From: Thunnus maccoyii
Lineage: Eukaryota > Chordata > Actinopteri > Scombriformes > Scombridae
Reading direction: 5' to 3'
Length of the DNA stretch: 64,000 nt
NCBI RefSeq assembly: GCF_910596095.1
Contig: NC_056545.1
Coordinates: forward strand, 27,985,067-28,049,066
Positions 35,355 through 59,053 of this stretch are shown one piece after another. Positions within the stretch are counted from its first letter, which is position 1. Every line of letters begins with the position of its first letter. The position numbers and the translations under genes were made by a program. Under the pieces are notes generated by a model. That model worked only from the letters and a program-made list of their open reading frames with translations, searched no databases and was not told the DNA's origin.

Positions 35355-38051
35355 CTAGAAGTTAGTGCAACGCAAGAAGTAGCTGTTTCTCAGCACACGG
35401 AACAACCTGCCACTCCCCATGCTGTACTCAAACATTTGGGGTCCACTGTAGAGATAGGTGAAACCTGGAGAACAGAGAATCAGTGTTAGTGTCTGTGTTT
35501 GATAAAGACTGGAAGGATTCACAGTAACTGTAAACATTCTCTCATTTCAATAGTCCTGATTTGGAAAACTCAGATCAGCCTTGAACGCTACTCACCTCTG
35601 TACTGGAGAGCTGCTGTCACCTTGCCGGTCATGCCAGAGAAGGTCTCATCAACACGTTTGGGGAATCCCTCGTCCATAGCCTGTTTGGTCTCATCATAAC
35701 TACAGACACACAGACAAGAATTAGATCGATTCACTATTTGTACACCATCTTGTAAACCATTGTCACGTCTAAATCAGTCACCTGAATTGATTTCAGATCA
35801 CGTCATTTGAACACACCTGTAGTAATCTCTGCCCACAAAGAACAGAGTCTTGCGAGAATCCACGTCATACATAGCAGCATCGATTTTCTCCACAGTTATG
35901 GGCAGACCAAAACTGGAAATTGTTTTAGGATAGCCAGGTACAAGGTCATAGCCACTGAAAGCCCACACTTTACGATCTGTAAGGAGATTCAAAGAAAATA
36001 CTTTTTAGTAAACATGTAAGGGTTAATAATGTGCACTTGAAAATAGTGTCAGATTAGGAGTTTTAGGTAGATTAAGAGAACACATACCTTTAAAGAGTAG
36101 GACATCATCTGATTGTTTGCTCTCATAAGCAGCGTCGATGTTGACAGGGGCATTAGGCCAGAAGGTTGTGATGAGACTTTGCTGAGGTTTATTGCTCTGA
36201 GGGTAGCTACGCCAGAAGAAGCTGTGAATACACAAGAACACAAATGAGTTCATAAACCTGCTCTTGTGTGAAGAGAAAACACTCAGAATGGACTTCAGTA
36301 TTCAGATATTTGAGCATTCTATGTCTGCGATACCTGTCTTTGAAGAAGTACATCTCTCCTCGCAGGGTGGCCACAGCGTCCAATACCATGGTAGAATCAC
36401 AGGCATCAGGGGTGGTGGGAGGCGTAGGTCCAGGCTGAACTGGATCCTTATTTGGACCTGGAGGTTGAATAAAGTTAGAGTAATGTTATGTTCAGGAGTT
36501 CCTCAGAGATTTAGGCTGAGTGCTATTTGTGCAAACAGGCAGCTATGAATCAGTCAGTTAGTACTAACCATAGAGAGACTGGATGCCATTGACATCATCC
36601 CGGGGGAGAACAAAGGTGTCAGGGTTTCTGTATATATAGTTGGGGTACATGAGAGCACCAGGATCTGTAGAGTGAGACAAGCCCAGGGAGTGGCCAAACT
36701 CATGGGCAGCTACCATGAACAGGACGTATCCTACAGCAGAAAAGACAGAATTACAAGTCATATACAGATCCTCTCAATGAAGAGCATACAATATATCATG
36801 TATATGAAAATATACACTGAGTAGTTAAGAAGTAAAATCAGACACTATGCTGGGCATAAATAACTCACCAGAGTTTGAGCGGAAGGTGAAGGTCTCATCA
36901 TCGTCAAAATGAGCATCTCCTCCAATGCCAGTGGCTGGGGCGAAGGCATGGGCAAGAGTGCCATCAGGGCCATCAAAGGGGTAAAAATCACCATGTGCTG
37001 TTAAAAGAAGCATATTTATGTCAGGTTTGGCAAACTGGATAGAATTACAAGCCATTACATGAATTACTGTTAAAAAATACAAATCAGAACTTCAAGACAC
37101 AGAAACAGCATGTAGTTAAAGCCAAGAATCTTAAGAACATCACAACTAATAAACTGAGCATAGAGAAAGTGTATAAGTGGGACATACACAGTAAATGTTG
37201 TTTAGTACTCACATCGGCGGCCAAAGGAGATCATGATGTCAGCTATGCCGCTGTAGATTCTTGTGAATCTCAGAGGAGTGACTTTGGCCCAAACCTGCAG
37301 TGCTTTCTCCATGGAGTCATCTACCTCTGCCACAGACATGTCAGGTGTGTAGTTCTCAATCCTGTAAGACAGAAAAATATAGAATATACTTCAATAATTT
37401 ATCACATGCAATGCCTAAAGTTAGTCTCTCACACATTCTCTCTTTAGATCATTCACCTGTACGTAAGACTGTTTTTCTGCCACTTGAGGTTATTTCCAAA
37501 GGTGGAGAAACGAGCAGGGTCCACATCTGGAACGCCACAGCGGGGCTTCTTCATCATCGCCATGGTGTCAGCATCCAGCGTCCCGGTGATCTGGAGACCA
37601 AAGAATCGCTGCATCTCAGTCAGCTTCTTGACCGCTGGGCTGATCCCCCGTCTGATAGTTGGACCGCTCTCCTCAGTTAGGTTGAAGAATTTCTTCAGGT
37701 AGCTCTGTGAGAGAAAATCAAAGTTACATACTTAAATATGCATCATCTGCAGAATATACTACTATACTCTGTGCAGGAAGAAAAGATCTGTTAATATTTT
37801 AACAGCAGGGATCAAGCAGGTACTGTAGTGAAATTCTTCATGTGTCTATAACAACGTAACATCAGAATTCAGAGAACAAAGTTTTCAAATGCACAACTTT
37901 AGTACAACATAGTGAGAATACATGCATAAAAAGGCAAAGCAAGAACACCTACCTCTGCAAATTGCTCATCTTGAACAGTAACCTGTGATATTGGCACGCA
38001 GTGAACTGCGACTGCCAGGCTTAGTAGAATGCTGAGATTGATTGTCTTCAT
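35355..38051 (-). CDS. mmp13: Collagenase, MMP13-like, copy 4 (complete, 10 exons)
   Basis: Exons (minus strand): 37953-38051, 37457-37704, 37213-37361, 36869-36997, 36569-36730, 36334-36457, 36088-36221, 35817-35976, 35596-35699, 35355-35464; 1419 nt, 472 residues, intact. The domain order is that of copies 1 and 3: signal peptide [20 protein letters not shown], switch PRCGVPDV, zinc site [11 protein letters not shown], and hemopexin ending LRCTNF. It is the most diverged intact copy. The hinge in exon 6 is two codons shorter (GPNKDPV against GPNPDKDPV), the catalytic loop reads YPNYIY instead of YPLYIY, and exon 8 has [14 protein letters not shown]. The exon 9/10 split codon gives the usual Gly (QYRGFTY), not Ser. 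It lies directly downstream of the full-length MMP, so it is the likely original partner of the duplicated unit. Confidence 0.93.
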
Positions 38052-38097
38052 GTTTCCTCGTTGTAGGCAACTTGTGTTTCTGTGCTGGAGGCAGCTG

Positions 38098-38154
38098 TTA
38101 TATAGGCTGTAGACTGGGTGGGTTGAGCAACCACCTTCTTGACTCAGTGACACA
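38098..38154 (-). promoter_or_regulatory. Collagenase copy 4 promoter: TATA box and shifted AP-1 site
   Basis: TATATAA lies at 38098-38104, 47 bp before the ATG. The perfect AP-1 motif (plus strand TGACTCA) is at 38140-38146, 8 bp nearer the gene than in copies 1 and 3. The position where those copies have their perfect site reads TGACACA here (38148-38154). The GGAA core follows as in the other copies. Confidence 0.7.
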
Positions 38155-40376
38155 GGAAATATTCCTTTTATGGATAACAGAGGAAGTCAGGCTTTTGATT
38201 TTTTTGGCCAAAACTTTTCCTAAGTAAGTAAGACTTATTATGATGACAAAACACGTTTGTGAGTGGTACCTGTAACAGAACATGCTTTGGAAGATTTTCA
38301 CAGAATAAGAGATTAGATCAATCTCATGATTCTGCCACAAATGTACTAGCTTTAGTTTTAAAATAAATGTGTTTTATTTGTCAGTTTTAAGTTTTCCAAC
38401 AGTTGTATGAAAAAGATTGACTCTGTTCCTGCTTAGGGTATCTTAAAAATACTTTTCACACACACAAAATTATATATAACCACATAAGATAAACATCTTG
38501 AAATTTTAAGCTGTATTTGGATCTAGATCCAAACACAGTGAAACAGTGAAGAAACTCCAAGGATACATGTCATATTTATTTTCAAATAACTGTAGTATTT
38601 CATATCAATTTGCATAAAAATGCAATATTAAGAAACCCTTAACATGTCCAGTCTCCATCTGCAGAGGAAGATTGTGTGATATGATTGAAAACTCCAGAAC
38701 AGCAACTAAATGGATCTTGAGGTGAAATTGATTTGTCAAACTTAAAAAACGTCTCTGAATGAATCTGCAAATCCAGATCTGCATGGTTCATTGTGTCATA
38801 GCCTAATTTTCCACCAAATGTCATTAAAGGGGACATGTTATTCACATTTACAGGTCTATTTTTTTTTTTTTTTATCTGGGGCTCTACTAAAATATCTTTG
38901 CATGATTTACAGTTCAAAACAGGCCGTTTTAGCTCCTGTCTCTTCAAGGCCCCTCTCCTGATGAGCCCACTCTGCCCCTCAGCAGACTTCCACCGGCTCA
39001 GAAGGCTATGTCAATAAATCACGCAATAAACTGTTAGAAGCAGGATTTTACTTTCTTTTTCTTGTTCTTTACTTGAAATGTCAACTTCTCAAATCCATCC
39101 ATACATGTTTGAGTCAAAATCTGATAATAGGTCACTTTTTAAATCAGTTAAATAGTTATTAATATAACAAAGAAATAACACCAAAAAAATATAAGCTCCT
39201 TGGCAGAGGTTGGTCATTACATTAAATTTTGGGTAAATACTGTATATACTGAAGCAAAATTTAACTGAATGATTTTTCATCTTTCATCTGTGCTTTGCTT
39301 CACTCTCAAACTCACATTCACATTCTGAGCCAATCAACCAGACTTTTTTTTTTTTAACAATATGAAGGTACAGCAGTGCTTGCACCATTTGCATGCTTGA
39401 AAATGTATTGTACTTGATATTCTTTAATCCGTCTTCATATTTCTCCAAAACCAGTCTGTCATTAACAGTCTGACCCACAAACTCTGTGTTTCCCTGTGAG
39501 CAAACACAGACAGGCTGTGTCATGTTTCCCTCCACTTTAAATTCAAAGGTCTGACAGTTTAGGGAGTACTTGTACATGCCAGCGATTATTCATCATGCTG
39601 CACAATTTTAATCAGATACCGCATCACAAAATCCAAGCAGTCATATCGATTACATTTATTGACGTGAGTCACATACAGGAAAATGGCATTATCATCTTGT
39701 AACTTCCATTGATTTTAAAAAAGCACTAAAGTCAGTTAATCTATAACATATGAAATGCTGCTGTACCTGCATGAAGGGTTTTTCGTGTGATGGTGAAGCT
39801 GCATAGGTCAACTATAGGTAGTTATTTTCCACCCTGATATGTCTGTAATAATTTATTACCACTTTGAACATCAATGTTAATGGAAAGCTACATTTTGGTC
39901 ACTGTTACCTAATATTGGACATTGACAGGAAAAGTAATGTCTTCTTGTGCAAAGTATTGTCTCAGGTTAATTGATCAACACCAGTGCATGCAAACAGAGT
40001 GAATGTGTTGCAATAAAAAAAACAAAGATTCTCTCTTTTTTTACTCTGGAGAAATATAATGTTACAATTTTGCCGTCAAAATATGTGAGAAGTAGATCAC
40101 AGTTTCACAGAACACAAACATATCTAGCAACAACATTCAAATAAAATATCAGACAATTGTAAAATCAAACACAACACAAAACATTTTAAAACAATGTACA
40201 AATACCATTATTACAACATTGTATTACACACTGAGGCAACACTTTTAACCACTTCCCTTGATTATTCATCAGTTCCCAAATTGGTATTTGCCACATTGTG
40301 GTTATTGCTGAATATACAGTTTTGTAACACTTCGTGTATACACACACACACAGCAGATACACAGCATCTATTTCAG
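38155..40376. other. Intergenic between collagenase copy 4 and the upstream MMP
   Basis: Collinear with 7237-9480 and 26371-28615, with a shortened interspersed repeat (38810-39015). The CA repeat at about 40338-40352 is uninterrupted, unlike units 1 and 3. No gene is seen. Confidence 0.55.
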
Positions 40377-50485
<10,109 letters not shown>

Positions 50486-52329
50486 GTTTGACAGGCAGGA
50501 GTCCCACTAAGTCAGTTTGTCTTTGAGATGTGCAGCTGCTGATACACAGGGCTGTATGCAAAACTGCAGCGGGGACCACCTGTTAATTATGTGTGAGTGC
50601 TCCTGTCCCAACAAGAACAGCGAGGTGGCTTGGCGCGTAACAGGGTCTTATTTAATGTCTCTTCAAAGAAACACTAGCCTCCTTATTTATAAAGCCTCAG
50701 AGTGGGAAATCAGTACAATCTGGTTCAAAATTCTGAGAAACATGTTCAATCTTCCTTTTAGATTTATTTTATCAACATTCCTAATCTATTGTAAAGAACC
50801 CCTATCCCCCAGGGTGAACAATGACAACAATCCTAGTATGCACATATTCTAGGAAGTTTGATATAAAATAAAAACAAGCCTACCCAGAGGTCAAACTCAA
50901 AATTCGCTTGAAAGATTGTATCAGGGATAATCTTGGAATCTACATAACTGCGTCTGCTCTCATTTCACACTAGAAAACATATTAATTCAGATTTACTGAC
51001 GGACCTCCCACGATTTCTTTAATTGCACCTCAAAGTTCAACAGTTTCCTCAGCATTATGTAAGATTAAAGACAGATTCAACACATGTTGATTAGGCCTGT
51101 ATGATCGTTGATGTTGCAGTGCCAAAGCATCTCATAAATTATTATGAAAACCAGCTTGTCTGTAGGCCATTTAATGCAATTTCATTTCATTTCATTTTTT
51201 ATTTGTTTAAGTAAAATATAGTTATGAATAGATGTCGCATGTTGGATTTGCATATTTTGAGTGCTATGGAATATTACAGTGTCATTTTATGGTGGTGGAT
51301 AATTGAGGGGTTAAAAACTTAGATAGGCATCCTGGGTTATAGCCCACTGACATACAGTACATTAATTATAATCTTTGCTGAACTCTTGGCTGATTTATTG
51401 TGCTGTATCCTTTCTTTCTTTCTTAGCTAATGACCCTGCTAAATGAAGAAACTCAAATTAAACAATAATAAATAAAGATAATAAATCAATTATAGTCGAG
51501 CACTGATGTGGTTTGAAGTGTAGAAACATTTAAAGTATAAATGATGATCAGAAAGACGATAAGGAGACAAAATAGCAAAAGCCAGCAACTGTGATGCTGT
51601 CAGAGATGTTGATCATGCTGAAGGACCTCTTAAGATGAAGGTGTGGTGCAAAGGTCGAGACTGCATATCCTCATTAACTTAAATCTTCAGTCATTTTCTG
51701 AAAGAACTGAAATTGATAAGATAAAAAATAATGAAACTTGTTAAAAAAGATAATGAGTTAACAGTCAGTGGTAAAACATAGCATGAGTTGTGGCAATTGC
51801 TACCCACAAGTCCAGAATGTTACAAGCGTAGACAGAGCTGTCTGCTTCACACACTGATTAATGATGTAATAGATGTAAGATATAGACAGGTAATTGCACA
51901 AAATGTAATGTCATACTATGAGCAGAATGCAGTGCTCAGTGTTATATTGTTGCAATCCATCTCTGGAAAGCTACAGCACTTTTAAAGAGAGGCTTCGTAT
52001 TTATAATTCTGAAATAAATAAGGCTAGACAAACTTTTCTCCAAACAGCATTGACAGGAATATCAACCGTTCTCATTATTCACCACTGTTGAGAAGCTAAG
52101 TAATTCCCACAGTAATACAGTAAGCCCCTGACTTCTTATTTCTCAGTAAATGTAATGAGTTAGTTGAGTGAGTGATTTAAAATATCAGACCAGTGCTGCA
52201 ACCATGCAAAATAATTTGGCTACATCATCAACATTTACTGCTATCACTGCTAAAGGTGCTAAATGACATACATCTAAATACTCATGGTAAAATATAGACT
52301 TGCTCCGTCAATGCTCAGAGCTAGTAAAT
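50486..52329. other. Upstream flank of the MMP, no gene
   Basis: No obvious TATA box lies near 50485, unlike the collagenase copies. No coding exon is recognised. 51780-52000 has an open stretch I cannot place; it may belong to the LINE that follows. Confidence 0.45.
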
Positions 52330-52945
52330 AGCTTAATGCAATTAAAGTTTGTTCAATTAAATAAATACAAGTCAGAAATTGTATTTGGCAACAAGGAAGA
52401 ATGAATGAAAGTTATTGCTCAGCTTGATTCCAGATCTATAAAGCCAAAAGCCCAAGTTAGATTTTTTGTTTTTTTGATTGACTCAGATCTGAGCTTCAGC
52501 AGCCAAATTAAAGCAGTAACTAAATCAGCATTTTCAACATTCTCTTGTCTGGTCCTCTTAAAGAGACCATTAGACAACTTCAACACATTGAGAATGCTGC
52601 TGCCAGAGTTCTAAAAAACCAGGAGAACTGAGCATCTGGTCTTAAATCTTTACACTGGCTTCCAGTCACTTATAGAATAGATTTTAAAGTGCTGCTGCTA
52701 GTTTATAAATCACTCAACAACCCTGGGCCAAAATATATTTCTGAGCTCCTTGAAGAATATAAACCCAGCAGGGCCCTTAGATCTTTAGGAAGTAGTCAAC
52801 CAGTCGAACCTCAATACAGAACCAAACAGTGTGGAGCAGGCTTTAGCTCCAACACTGCACACAGATAGAACCACCTTCCTGATGATTTTAAATGCACCCC
52901 AACTGTAGCCAGTTTCAAATCTAAGTTAAAAACTCTTGATTGACT
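52330..52945 (+). mobile_element. LINE 3' fragment (L2-like clade), decayed
   Basis: The conceptual translation matches the C-terminal end of an L2-type LINE polyprotein. A segment near 52405-52614 has LIDSDLSFSSQIKAVTKSAF. Then in changing frames come motifs such as ENAAARVL, LHWLPV, FKVLLLVYKSLN and GPKYISELL. It ends at SFKSKLKTL near 52930. The 5' part is missing and there are several frame breaks, so it is a dead 5'-truncated copy. Confidence 0.75.
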
Positions 52946-55900
52946 GGTTTCCCTGCTGCACTTTTATTTCATGTGTTGCCTTTGGGGCACCTTACAACTT
53001 ATTCCTGCATTATGACTGTATTTCTAGTCTATTTCTAGTCTACTTATCCTGTATCTCTCCTAACTGACATCACTATGTAGGAAAGCATACTGTACATTTC
53101 TTTGTCTGTAAATATTGCAATGGAAAGTAATATTTGTGCATGTGTAGCCTATGTAACATATAAAACATGATATATTTCCTAATTGGTTATCATAACAATA
53201 CTTTATGGTCATTTTTGTATTTTCTCTCCTTTATTAAATCTGCAAACCCAGTTTGTGGCAAAGGGAAGGGGTTACCATTTCAATACATATTGGGTATTTA
53301 AAAAGGTCAGAAGAAAATGAAAAAAAATATTTAATACTGTGTTTAAAGGAAGAAACTGGTGGATTTTGCATGCATTGTTATTATTATTGTTGTTGTTGTT
53401 GTTGTTATTTTATACATACAGCAGTGGAGTCTGTGAGACCCCAAACAACAAAGAAGTAAAGCCAATATTAACAAAGACAGAGTTCATTCATGGAAATTGG
53501 ATCAGCAACCTTGTTATTATCTCTGCATTGTAAATATTTAAAATTGTTCAATCCAGTTCAGTTCAGTTCAGATTTGCACAAATGTGTTCATCTCAATGTG
53601 ATGGTAAAATAAATATGATTTCATGATTTTTAATGCATGCCTTTCAGTTTTTAGGAATTACCTTCCAATGACCATTAGAGTAGCTGACCATCGTCACTAC
53701 AGGATGAAGTGCACTGAAATCCCATTTCTCCTAAAATGCTTCATCAGTAAAACACAACCTGAGTAACACTAGCTCAGCTGGATATGACTAACCATGCTGT
53801 GTCTTTCTTAGTCACCAATAGTCACTTAGTTACTAATTAATCTAAAAACCTACAACAACAAACAAAAGTTGGAATCTAAAGTGCAGTCAGAAAATTGAAA
53901 ATTATTCACACGTAGATACATTTTGTCAGGGTTGTTGTTGTTACCACTTTCAAATATACTACTTGTTGTATAGTCTATGTAGTAAAGTAGACTGTACTAC
54001 AAATGTCTCATCTAAAAAAAGAAGTATGCCAACTTAAGCCAACTATAACGAGCGTGCCAATTGTTTCATTGTGACGTCAGAGGCAGCAGCCTTTCTGTAC
54101 GTGCTGTCATTGAATTGATCACTCTTCAGTAACTTGGGCATTCCCAGCATGAGTCAGCTCAGTACAGACAAGGCGTCAACCGGATTCAATCTGTTTTACC
54201 CCTAGGACAGTTACCTGACCTGCAGGACCAGAACCTCTATGCCTGAATACTAGTGTCAGTTATAACTAATACTGAGTCAAACACTGGGAAAACCTGCTAA
54301 TGACATTCATTAGGACTCTATTACACACATCTTGACATTGACTCATAATATTGTCTTGCTGTCCCTGCAGGCTAAAACTGGATTTAATGCTACCAATAAA
54401 GCATGTAATAGTATTTGAATGAGGAACTGCTGTTTCGCAATACCAGTGTGATGATTTGAAGTTATTGTTCTCTTTTTCAGAGACTGCATGATACTTTTTC
54501 AAAATGCACATGGTACAAATTACATAACTGTTCTGACTGATCCTCAAATGAACTATCTTTTGAAAGGTTTTGAGTTTTTAACACGTCATGATGATATGTA
54601 TTTCCTCTTTTTGTCAGCACAAGAGGGGAATAATAAATACACTGTTTGGCAGGTGTTTGGCATCAAATAACAGAGTCATCAAACTTTTCCATGAGTGTTT
54701 TAACTGCAAAACAGACACAGGAGTTGTTTACATGCCAGCCAACTGAGAGAAGAAGGGGACTTTTCTATATTGGTCACCACACTGAAGTGGTGTTTTCTTC
54801 CTTCTCTCAATAAACCTCTGTGGTTCTGACTAATAAACCCACAAATCTGTGCCAGCTGCCAAAAGTATGTGAGATCTCTGTGTTTTGAGTAATTACAGTT
54901 AATGATCTTTAGAAAGATAATTACTTCTGAACAACAGCGTGTGTGTATTATACTGTTTGCTGATTGATGTGTGTACAGCAAAATAACTATCTGGAACAGG
55001 ACCAATGAATGATAGTTGTGTTTTTATAGAACACTGACAATGACTTGAGTGAAAGTACATGTTTGTGTTAACAGCACTTATAGAGTATAAAGCATGCACT
55101 GCCTTTACATAACAGTGTTTACGTATGATAATCAGAGAGGAAAGTGATGGAGCCTATGGATGTTGTAATTATTCTTTGATGTCAAGAGACCCTGACTCTG
55201 AAGGGAAATTGCACACATTGCCATATTATATACAGGACATATTATACAGTATGTCCTGTGATGTACATACACATCATTACTGACTCCTGCAGTTGGAAAA
55301 GTTGGACTGCAAGTTTAGAAGATGAAGAGGGTGGATAATGTGTTATTCCTATTAACCCATGCACTCTTTTTGGTATTTTTGGCACGAATTTGATTAATTT
55401 AAGGCATAAAATGGAAAATAATTTAAAAATCATTCATTTTAAACAGTGATTTTCTTCATTGACTTCCTGGTTAATGTCCAACAAAGTAGTATGTCAGACA
55501 AGTATTCTGAGCAGGTATTGCTCTGTTTGCTTGCAATCAGATGCGCCACTCAAAACCTTTAGAAAGGACTTCTGAGCTGTGAAAGGAGTCCTAAGCAAGA
55601 GTACAGAATTATCACTGATCCAGAGTTTGATATAATTCAGAGATTTTCAGACATATTTTTTGCTGCTATTATGAAGAGTTGTTGTAGCATGTTGATAAGC
55701 TCTTTGCCGGCTGCACACACCAACACAAACATCCACACATTTTCATCCTCTCTGGAACTTGTGGGCTTCCTTGTGATGATCTCATGTAACTGAGGAAGTT
55801 TTCTATGACTAAAGGAGCAAATTAGTAACTGAATCCTTGAATAAAAAAGTCCAGGTGACGCATATTGTGAGCTGTGTCCAACGCAAACAAATTGTTTAAT

Positions 55901-58900
55901 CAGTAACAGGCCTTTTGTGTGCTGTGCTGTGGTTAACACCACTTCCTCAAGGTCCACACAGTTTCATCAACCTGCATGCATGGAGTGAGTGGCACTGTTT
56001 GATGAACGAGTTGCACAGTCATGGTGTATGTCAAAACCGCGATCTTTGGTCACTGGTAAGCCATGACAAAGGAAGCTCTGTCAACACAACCCTTTCGTTT
56101 TAAGAGGCTACATTTTCATTTCTTTTCTCTATCAACTCTACAAATAACAGCGTCCCAGTTCAAATACACGAGAGATAACTAACAACAGCAGTCAGGGGAG
56201 CATAACAGTGTATGTGCAACAGCTAGTACATGATTACCACACCTTCGAATTGCATGACTCAATTCAAAACCCAAACAATATAACATATCTAAGATAAGAT
56301 GCACAAAACTGTTGATGGACAATTGATGAGTCATGTGTAAATATTCCTAATGTCTGCTGTGGTCGACACTGCAGACACTGTGTCATATTCTAATCAGACA
56401 CATTTGTTGCAGGTGGATTATGATATGAACAGCCATGATCCTTCACAAAAGTAAGCATGTTATAAACATAAAGTGAGTTACAGCATATGGTTTCAAAAAG
56501 AGGTTCTTCTTTACGTATGTTAGTTTGACACATTTTCTTTTATTTGACAATACAACAGTTAAGACTGGCACATGACCAAAAAATGTTGAAAAAGTTTGCT
56601 CTTCTGGCCTCAACACATAATGTATGATCACTTGTAGGTACAAGTACAGTTAACATTATATGAACCTGTAACTCAGTTGTTGGACACATGAAATTAATGG
56701 AAGGCCAAAGATTCAGGCACGAACTTGAATTTAGAAGTTGTTATTGTTTTTCCTTCAAATAATCCTGGGAAGGGTACACGGCAAAACACAAGGAACATGG
56801 TGAATGGTCTGTGTATCACGAACATCAAGGCAACTTGGATCACACTGTAAGGATAACAATAAGGCACCCCTCTTTGAAAGCTGCTCAGCTCTACTGATGA
56901 GCAGTGACTACAAGATAATAACATACATTGAGGATTTCACACAGACATTTGAATAATGTTAATACTTTCATACATTGTGCTTATGAATGTTTGCAACACT
57001 GGGTTCACGCAATTGTTATACCCACAAGCATATGAGTTGGTGACGCAGCATGTATGCATAATGAACTGTATGTTGTCTCGGGAGATAATCCGGCACACAG
57101 CAGTTTACTGTAGCAGGCCACACAAATACAGTATCTCCATACAACAACAATGATGTGCATCTTCCAGTTTACCACAGTTACTCCAAGCCCAGAGTTCTAT
57201 TGTTACCATTACAGATCCACTTTTTCACAGTAGCAAAACAAACTGTTTAAATTAAAAAAAAACCCTTCATTTCACAGCACAAATCCAGTGCATGAAAACT
57301 GTGGCAAATATTCTACAAGTTCTACAGTAAGCAGCTTGTTCCTCAATGCACGATGGCACATTTGGCAATGTCTGAAATAAGCTGGACATTTATGCCACCT
57401 AGTGGTTGTATCATAGACAGTTTGACAGAGATATTCTACAAGGATTACAGCATATGTGACATTTGACTCTATAAATTAGAGAGTAATAAATAAAATGCAG
57501 TAGTATTGTGGTGAGATGTTTAAGCCTTAAGTACCTGTAGATAAAGGGATTTCAAAACTTAATTTAAATCAAGTTTGTTTCTAATAAGTATGGAGGACAC
57601 TCAACCACATCACTGAATTACAGCATGACAACAGATATTAAGGGGATTTAGTGTATTGAAGCAGGAGTCAAAAAGCTACCCAAAACTGGCTGTGTCTAGC
57701 ACCGCATTCCCTGCGGTTTATGAAGATACAATAATTCAGACATGCTTCAGTCATTCACTTGGTCCTTTGACTGAATTTAAAGAATGTTCTTAAAGAGGTT
57801 GTCTTTGTTAGCTGGGTTTCATCTATCAACATTTTAAGTCTCATTACTCTCCAGGTTAGCTGTACACATCATCCACAATGATCTTGTGACTAATAATGGC
57901 TCAGGATCAACAATAGACAAGCTGAGCCAATAATTTCCGGTAATGTTTCTGCCTGATCAGACCCTCCAGATGCTGCTCAAATCCTAACAAAGTGGTTTCT
58001 AAACCTAGAAAACTCTGGCTGTAAAATTTTACTGCAATTATATTTGCAGTATCACTGTGAAGGCTATGAAAGTCGATACAGAAAGTGTCTGCTTTCTGTA
58101 TTTGGGAGCATTTTAACCCTGTTCTACTAAAAATTAAAAGTCAATGTAATGATGATGGGTAACAAAGCACTTTATCTCTTGCTTTTTTTAGCGAGGTAAA
58201 ACATTTATGTCTCACACACTACATGACTGTTTTAAATCCCAGAGCAACTTTGGCAAAAGATATATATATAAATAATTAAGAAATGAATAATTCCAGTCTT
58301 AGCATGTTTTCAAGTAAAAATGTTTTCAAATAAAAATGAAGCCTGTGGCCAAACAAATATATGAGGATTTTCTAGTCAAGACTGCTGAGCTACAATAACA
58401 CAGTATCACTTTCTAGCTGGTAGTTACTATCCCATATATAGTGAGCACATCCAAAAACAATGACACTCCTTGAAAAGGGATATAACACTGTGTTGTAAGT
58501 AGAGCTCCCTCAGCTACTTGTAAATCTACATGTTAGCAATAGTCTTCATTGAGGATCTAAATATCTTTAGGCTTAGTAGAAATATCCACAGAATCAAACA
58601 TACAATGATAAATATGTTAATTGTGAATTCTAAATTACTGACACAGTTTTCCCTTTTCCCAAACCCAAAAATAAAAAACCCTAAAATAGCGTCCATAACC
58701 CCTTCAACATTTACCACTGCAGTGGACTACACATCATATTTGCTTTGAAAATGAATGAGCAAATAAAATCATTACACTTCAATAAAATTAGAGAAAAGCT
58801 AATCTAATAAGTTATTAGTGATAAAAAAAAAAAATCATCCATTTCTTAAAACTGGACTCAGTGCTATACTGTACTTAGTAAATCCCCACAGTGCAGAACC

Positions 58901-59053
58901 GAAGGTTCCCTGGGGTGGTGCCTTGGGGTCCACACCGCCCCCTGGCGGTGGGTAGAGTTCCCAGCAGTGGCAGAGGGGTACTGGCAGGTCCTTGTGCCGA
59001 TGGAGTCTGGATATGGCAGTCACCATCCTTCAGTTGGTCCTCATCCCTTCATT
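52946..59053. other. Intergenic, no gene recognised
   Basis: About 6 kb between the LINE and acer3. It includes a TTA/TTG trinucleotide run (about 53379-53410). The part nearest 59053 probably contains the acer3 3' untranslated region, including a short GC-rich stretch at 58900-58990. Open frames here are short and show no domain. Confidence 0.5.

Noticed and set aside
58835-59026. Minus-strand open frame with a proline-rich middle downstream of acer3
   Set aside because: It lies after the acer3 stop codon and has no splice or family support; probably 3' untranslated sequence.
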